This document shows positions 56,130-64,000 of a DNA stretch of 64,000 bases, piece by piece; position 1 is the stretch's first letter; every line of letters starts with the position of its first letter. Where the stretch lies: assembly GCA_003586115.2 (NCBI GenBank), contig QVOM02000001.1:16691291-16755290 (forward strand), read 5' to 3'. The notes under the pieces were generated by a model. The model did no database searches, had not been told where the DNA came from, and was given only the letters and a program-made list of their open reading frames with translations. The DNA is from Salvator merianae (Eukaryota > Chordata > Lepidosauria > Squamata > Teiidae). A program made the translations under genes and the position numbers.

Positions 56130-56857
56130 GGGAAGGCTCACTAGTGAAGTGCTTCCACATTTCACGGAGGCCCTGGTGATTGGGAACAGACTACAGCTGC
56201 TCCTAATCACTACCTACTGTGGAGCACAAAATCGATCTCCATAGCTGTACCAGGAGCTGCTGGACTGCTTCCAGTGCACTGCATTTGTACCCTCTTCCAT
56301 AGTGGTATGGTGCAGCTGCGCCTGCACCATCGCATAGTATTCCCAGTCACCATGGTAGTGAATGCTGGTATCCTGCTGCTGGTCTATTCTAAGGCCTCGG
56401 ACTGCTGATGGTCATTGCACTCCCAATCACTACTAGTTAAAGGCAACTAAATGGTTGTCCACAGCTGTACGACGAGCAGCTAAACTGCTCCTGATATGCA
56501 GAGTTCTTATCTACTTCCAGGTGCAGATGCTTCAGACTGAAGCACAGGTCAGCTGTGGCTGTGCAGTCACATGCCGCATCACCAGTTGCCATGGCAGCAT
56601 CCGGATGTTTCCACTCCCACTGTCATGGTGGGCTGCCAGCGTTTGCACTGAGAGTGCTAGAAGCCTGGTTCCAGGCTGTCCCAGACCTCACAGTGCAGAC
56701 AGCCACCACACCACAGGGGCTGGTCCCCTAAGACAGAAACAGCTATCACTGTGCAGATGGCACTGTTCCTGTCTAAGGCAATCCATCCCAGTCTTGGGAC
56801 AGATTGTCTTACCCAAATTGCCTCTTCCAAAACTTCAGTGGTAAGTGCAGAAAGGCC
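56130..56857. mobile_element. TIR element(s), possibly two nested copies
   Basis: The right end GGTAAGTGCAGAAAGGCC is clear. Two internal blocks (GTGATTGGGAACAGACTACAGC near 56176; CTCCCAATCACTACTAGTTAAAGG near 56425) resemble the subterminal block of 44486-45172, suggesting one copy inserted in another or an internal duplication. The left end is near GTGAAGTGCTTCCACATTTC at about 56140 but not certain. A 129-codon frame (56455-56844) lies inside with no motif. Confidence 0.5.
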
Positions 56858-57116
56858 TTTAGAGGACAATGCTGAGAAAAAACAAATCCTCAGGCCCACA
56901 ATTAACCATATAGAAACCTCCATAAGTGTACCCCCAGACTTTGTTGAAGTTTGGTGCCATACAGAAGCTCCCTTCCTTTGTAGTGACTGCCTAGAAAATG
57001 CTCCAGTGGGCCCCCTAGCAGCCCACATGCTACCACAACCCCCACAAAAAGCGACCATTAATTCACCTTGAACTATTCTTGAGGCTAGTTGTGGCAGCTA
57101 GGTTGTTTCCCCCCAT

Positions 57117-57141
57117 GTGGATGGATGGATGGATGGATGGA
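57117..57141. repeat. (GGAT)n short microsatellite
   Basis: Six GGAT units followed by GGA triplets. Confidence 0.85.
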
Positions 57142-57389
57142 GGAGGAGGAGGGACGGTGCTGTTTGGTGCCCCCACAAGTGACACCCCATTGTAGCTCCT
57201 AGCCCTTTCTCTTCCTGCCCTAGATACAGGCTTCATGCGGATGATGCCATTGACTCATCAAGGAAATAAGGAAGTGCTACCCTGGCTAGCACAGATTCCT
57301 AGACATAGGTCCATCTAATAGGTTTTACCTGAACTACACTAGCTTCCAACCTTCACCTGCCTGTGATACTATCTGACTTTGGTCTCAGG

Positions 57390-57726
57390 TAAGGATGTAC
57401 ATGAATGAAATTTGCATTTTAGATTTCCTGTCAAAGTGAAAATCTGTAATATTCGCTTCATCAGCCAATCTCAATGTCAAAAAAGGGGGAGGTTGCATTT
57501 GTTTTTGCAAAGTTTTCCTCGTTGAAAATGCCCTTTTCATGGGCTAAAACACAGCAAAAACATGAATATTTAAACAAAAATCCCACTTTTGCAAAGGAAG
57601 AGGCTGGTTCATTTTGATCAAACTCTGAAAATGTGAAAAAGTACATTTTCGATTCAATTTGAATATCTGCAAATGCAAAATAGTTGATCAAATGTTCAAA
57701 CGCGAAATGAATTTTGCACATCTCTA
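57390..57726. mobile_element. hAT-like MITE, 337 bp, perfect 8-bp TSD
   Basis: Left end TAAGGATGTACATGAATGAAA, right end GAATTTTGCACATCTCTA. Identical 8-bp flanks GTCTCAGG at 57382-57389 and 57727-57734. Same short subfamily as 25790-26133 and 11754-12092. No coding capacity. Confidence 0.92.
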
Positions 57727-57734
57727 GTCTCAGG

Positions 57735-60279
57735 TTTTCTATTTCCCCAGTATTCTTACTTCTTAAGGACTACCCCATTGCCTTTCCACCTTACCAAAGA
57801 GATACTCCAGTTGCATTGGTGTAACCCAATGACACAACACTTTGAATTTTCTAGGATCCTGTATTGGCTTCTATGGGATTCTTGGTTGCCCTGTATTCTG
57901 GCTGAAGTTGAGGATTACATACATTCTTGTCTGCTATGCTAAAACTATGAGTATGGTGCTAGAATCCTAAATGAATTGCTGTTCATTGCTGCCTGAAAAT
58001 ACCCAGGAAATGATTGCTATTAATTTTGCTGCAACTGCAATTGCACTGTATGATCTTTCTAGGAACTGGACTGAGTAACTTTCTTATTAGAAAGCTTCAT
58101 CCATACCTAACCAGCATAAGGCATATCAAGATAGGGATCTTGCTCCCATCCTTGGGCGTGGCAGGCGACATGCACTAGAAAAGGTTCTGGAAGTGGACCT
58201 TTGGCCGTATACCTGCATAGAGTGGGTGCACAAGTTGATCTCACCACCACCATACGTCTACCTGGCTGCAGTGAGAGCAACTGAGGGCAAAGCTGCAGAG
58301 GGTACTTGTAGCACCCCTAGCACCCTTCTCAGAGCATTCTAATCATTTGACTGCCAGGCCTTGGAGGCTTCCTAGGGGAGCCCGCTGCCATAGGCATGGA
58401 TGCACCCATGCTGTCTGGAGCATGGAGCACTAGTGTCCCTAATGTTGCAACAGCTTGATGCATCTCTAATTGTGAAAGAGATCACAGTCAGGTCTGGATT
58501 AGGACTCTTGTTTGTTTTGTAGCCCAGAGGGAACACTATTCTGTTAATTTGAGAAACAGTAACTCTGGCTTTGGACTCAAGGACTGCATTGTTTAGGTAT
58601 TCTTCTATCTCAAGATGGATGTTTAGACATTCACCATTGCACTCCCTAAATACTCACTCAGACTTTTGCAGGAACCCCATAAATTAAGACATAGTGCACA
58701 GGTTTGAATACCTGAGCATGTCAGGCTGGAAATTTTAGTTGTTATGTTCCTGACTTTAACACCAGAGTTTCATAGTGTTGGAGTAACACGCTGAACATAG
58801 CCAGGCTGCTGTTCAACCCCTCAGTGAGATTTCTTAACAATTGCTGTTCTTATCTATACTTTTGTTCTGCAGAATGATATGTAAGAGGGTCACATTAACT
58901 GTAGTGCAGTCAAATGCACTGATGATTCAATAGACCAAGATAGTCAATCACATTTGATTGCCAAAGTCATGAATCAGATTGGCAGGTACTGGTAGTGGAG
59001 GAATATGATCAACTGACAAACTGCACTTCCACGAGCACACCAAGGGTGCCTCCAGATGCAGGCTAACACCAGCGATTCTCTCAAGATTATATGGGGAATG
59101 CCACACATATCCATGGAGTTCCTAATATAGTCCCTGGTTAGCAGATTGAAAATCTGATATATTGATATTACAGGAAGTCTGGCAATGATGCTGGGTTTCC
59201 CATAATGCCAATTGCATACCTCTGTCCACTGACACCTTGCATTACTGCTCTTGTTCCAAATACCCAGATGTTAGCAAAGCACAGGAAAAAAAAACCCACA
59301 TAGGCAGGCACTTTGCTAACATCTGGGTGTTTGAAACAGCAAAGCAAGGCACTGGCAGACAGAGGTAAGGCCTTGGGATCGCCTCCTGCTATCTGACAGG
59401 GGCAATGAAAGGCAATTGTGGGCTCTAAAGAAGATCCTGCAATTGCCTCCTGCTATCTGGAGGCACAGCAAGAGATACTGTGCTGCTGAAAATGGTGTGG
59501 TAATCCACCATCATCAAATGATAAGAAACAATAAAATATCTTATCAAAGTGCATGTGAGCTTTGTGGCTAGTATAAAATTAAAGATAGGGTGCACAGTGC
59601 CATATAGCGCCAAATCCAGCTTGCAGCACTAGGAAACAGAACACTGAGATATGAATTATGACTTTATTCTCAGCAGAGCATTATTGCTTTATTGGTACAG
59701 ACTGGAATATGAAACCTAAAGTTATGAGTTCTGTGAAGCCAATATGATACCCTGTCCATATTCCCCCTAGAAACAGTGAAAGAGAATAACTTAGCAAGGC
59801 CTAGAGCTGCCTCAGATATTTACTGGACCGGCAGCAACTGTTGAGTGACGGCAATCAAGTGTGCTGACCCCTTCTATGCACAGAGGATTTAGTGCATAAT
59901 ACAGATACTTTATGCCAAGCAGATGTTATGGTCAGCTTCTTTAGGCAGATGTCAAAAATCCGTCCGCTTCGAAATCATCAGGCTCAGAGCAAGAGGCTCT
60001 GAACTGCTCTGAAAATCCCCATTGACTGACACACTGACGACGCAACAGAGGAAGAGAGAAATTCTTTTTCATTGCCTTTATTACCACAGAGCAGGCACAA
60101 TAAAGAGCTCACATGCTCGTGTTCAGTTATGCTTATCAAGAACATTCCTCCACGTATGTTTTAATTGTCTGCTCATTTGTTTTATTGTTCTTGGCTCCTG
60201 TGTGGAACATGGAACAGAATGGACTCTGCAAGCAGGGAGGGGGTGCTTAGGTACAACTGCGTCAATTGCCTTGGAAGTA
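57735..60279. other. Unassigned stretch
   Basis: No gene recognised. Around 59270-59345 there is an inverted repeat (ACCCAGATGTTAGCAAAG / CTTTGCTAACATCTGGGTG) with arms of about 17 bp, possibly another MITE core. Confidence 0.4.
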
Positions 60280-60733
60280 GGCCTGTTCGCACTTGCCAAC
60301 CTGGTATGGTATGAAGTGCAATGGCAGCCATTCACACCTCAAGTGCTAAACTAGCCCTCTGCTTGGCCAGCACCACTTGAAGTCTCAACGGCCAGCCCAG
60401 GGCTGCCTGGATCACTGAGGCAATGACTGCACCAGCAGCCGGTGAGAAGCCAGCTGTTGCCATCGTGATCTGGACATGGTGCATGACCGTGCAGCTGCAG
60501 ACGTGCTGCCACACCCACTTGCCATGCTGCACCCAGAAGAGGGTGTGGGCGCTGGTGTCCAGGAGCAATCTGTATGTTCCTGGTAAGAGTGTGGACTGCT
60601 AAAAAGCAGTCTACCATTGGATGGCTTCAGAGGAACCTGTGGCAGCTTCTGGTAAGTTGCTGCAGCACCCCAGTGCAGTTGGAGTGATTCAACAAGTGGT
60701 CTGGATTGCTCCACCACTAAAGTGCAAGCAGGC
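60280..60733. mobile_element. Non-autonomous TIR element
   Basis: The left end GGCCTGTTCGCACTTGCC and right end AAAGTGCAAGCAGGC are inverted. The left keeps the CG that other copies have as TG. The interior is G+C-rich with no transposase. Overlapping minus-strand frames of 70-100 codons have no motif. Confidence 0.65.
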
Positions 60734-62200
60734 TGCTTCTCTCAGTCCCACAGAACTTCAACAGGAACATTACCAGGAGCACTTTTTCCAGTGTAATCTT
60801 CCTTCTGCTTTTAACCAGATTACTTTTTATGCTAGAACTAGCAAAGAACATCTGCATCCTATAAGTAGGTGTCAGGCATTACGTGCCTGGCACAAAGCCT
60901 GAAATAAATAAAAGGTCAGCAAATTCAAACAGTTTAGGTGGGGAGAAGAGCAGGAAAACAGAGTGAGAAAGTCTGTTGACAGTTGCAAATGAGAGGGAAA
61001 GTGCTGAAGGCACACAGCTGAAATGGTACAGTTTTGCAAAGGGAGGGAACTGTATATCAATCTGGTGTTAGCAATCCTTATTACTGTCAAGATTTAGTTG
61101 TTCTGTGCTGATTACTGAAGTCTGAATAAAATCTTACTTTCATTCACCATCAAATTGGTTGATTTCTGCTAGGATCAAGGCAGGGAATTACAGTAGGTTC
61201 CCTCAAACCAGTCAAGTTATACAAATTTTAGGACGTCTTCCATGCCGCTCCATCTTACCTTTCTTCAACAACAATCTAAATCCATGACACTTCTAGGAAT
61301 ATTTCCTACTCCAGTTTTGGGGTCCAATCAAACAGGGCATTTTTCATCCACCTCTTTTAGAAAACACACCCTTGCAAGCCAATGGTACCACAGAGATCAG
61401 ACCCAGTCAACCAATGTGGGACCATGGCCCTGCAGAGGGGACACCCAGGGTGCAATTGATTCTGCAAGGGGGGTAGTCTACCGACATAAGTCAAAAGCAC
61501 CTAAGTGACCAAATCACCTTATTTAAAGTTTCTGTTTTAAATAAAATAAAAATAAATTGAATTTTCCCATTTTCTAAATGGAAAATTCCATTTAGATGGA
61601 AACAAAATCAATGAAGCCCTACAAATTTGCTCAAAATTCAGCAGATATATTTCAGGGCCATCCTACAATGGAGGAGAGGGACTACTTACGGGCCTGCTAC
61701 CTTAATTACTCCTTTTAAACAGATATAACCCACTTTCTTATTTAATACAGTATCCTGAAGGAGTTAACAAAATGAATATAAAAAGGTTAGAACTACAAAA
61801 AAATGGCCATTAAAACCAATACTGCTTTTTAGTTAACTCAGGTTGGAAGCCATTAGGGATGTGAGAGTTACCCACTTCACTGTACTGAGTGCGACATGTA
61901 GGATTTTCTGCCCTTTGCATAGACAAACAACATGGGCAGACTAGCAATGAGCCCTTGATTCCTCCATGAACATGCTCAAATCCTTCAGGCTAAAGTAGCT
62001 CACCTGGAACAGCTGAGAGAGGCAGGAAGATGTGATAGAGAAGTCCCTCTGTCTGGGTGAAAGTTCTTTAGCTGTTCTAGAAAATTAGGGTCTTAAGGCA
62101 GAAAGATGTGATACTGGGAGAGAAGGACTTGCCACCTTATATAGAACCCATTCCCTAGAGGGCTGAGAGGTTTTCCTTTCCATGGAACTCCTGGAAAGGA
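60734..62200. other. Unassigned stretch
   Basis: No gene is recognised. The end (from about 62030) may be 5' CR1 sequence but I cannot identify it before about 62208. Confidence 0.35.
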
Positions 62201-62207
62201 GTTCAAA

Positions 62208-63887
<1,680 letters not shown>

Positions 63888-64000
63888 AAAATCTCCCCCC
63901 AAAGGGAGTAGTGGTTCTAGTGTTGGGAGATCCAGTCATTAGAAACAAAAAGAGTTGGGGAAAAGAAATGTAAACACAGTAAGAAATGCAAAAAGAGAAT

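Overview
The window looks like intergenic DNA from a squamate reptile (lizard or snake). This is inferred from the repeat mix: a BovB/RTE LINE, CR1 copies ending in the ATTCTATG octamer, many L2 3' ends reading GGGCGGGATATAAAT on the antisense strand, L1 copies, tRNA-like SINE pieces, several non-autonomous DNA-transposon families, and long CTTT/CCTT/GGAA microsatellites. I see no convincing host protein-coding gene, no intact host RNA gene and no prokaryotic-style system. Every long recognisable reading frame belongs to a retrotransposon or is simple sequence.

Layout. 0.9-2.4 kb is a decayed BovB LINE. 2.4-9.4 kb is mostly unclassified sequence with a 138-bp palindromic MITE, a SINE-like piece, L2 ends and a GGAA array. 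9.4 kb holds a 5S-rRNA-like fragment. 9.8-10.4 kb is a CpG-rich TIR element. 11.5-12.1 kb has an antisense CR1 end followed by a hAT-like MITE. 14.1-15.3 kb is a CR1 copy with an open 359-codon reverse-transcriptase/C-terminal frame. 18.1-23.6 kb contains two long members of a hAT-like family with perfect 8-bp target duplications, plus a TIR element inserted in a SINE. 24.5-28.2 kb contains TIR elements, an L2 3' end and a third or fourth hAT-like MITE. 28.68-30.30 kb is an antisense L1 with a perfect 20-bp target duplication. 31.1-32.6 kb is a CR1/L3-like 3' end split by another L1. 33.7-34.4 kb has two long pyrimidine microsatellites. 34.5-36.1 kb has two TIR elements, one inside a SINE. 38.3-39.6 kb is a 1.3-kb Harbinger-like element flanked by TTA, with an internal 12-bp tandem array. 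42.3-47.6 kb has a small hAT element with an 8-bp duplication and an old L1 carrying ORF1 and ORF2 remnants interrupted by a partly duplicated TIR element. 48-61 kb has L2 ends, L1 3' ends and more TIR elements. 62.2-63.9 kb is a CR1 whose middle is replaced by an uninterrupted run of 1,177 A.

The components are not a cooperating gene set; they are successive waves of insertion, and the nesting gives relative ages. The most useful items are the 1,177-bp poly(A), probably an assembly artefact inside a CR1; the hAT-like family whose internal palindromic module has expanded into a 145-bp tandem array; the nested insertions with readable target duplications; and the 5S-like fragment. I found no evidence for a previously undescribed functional system.
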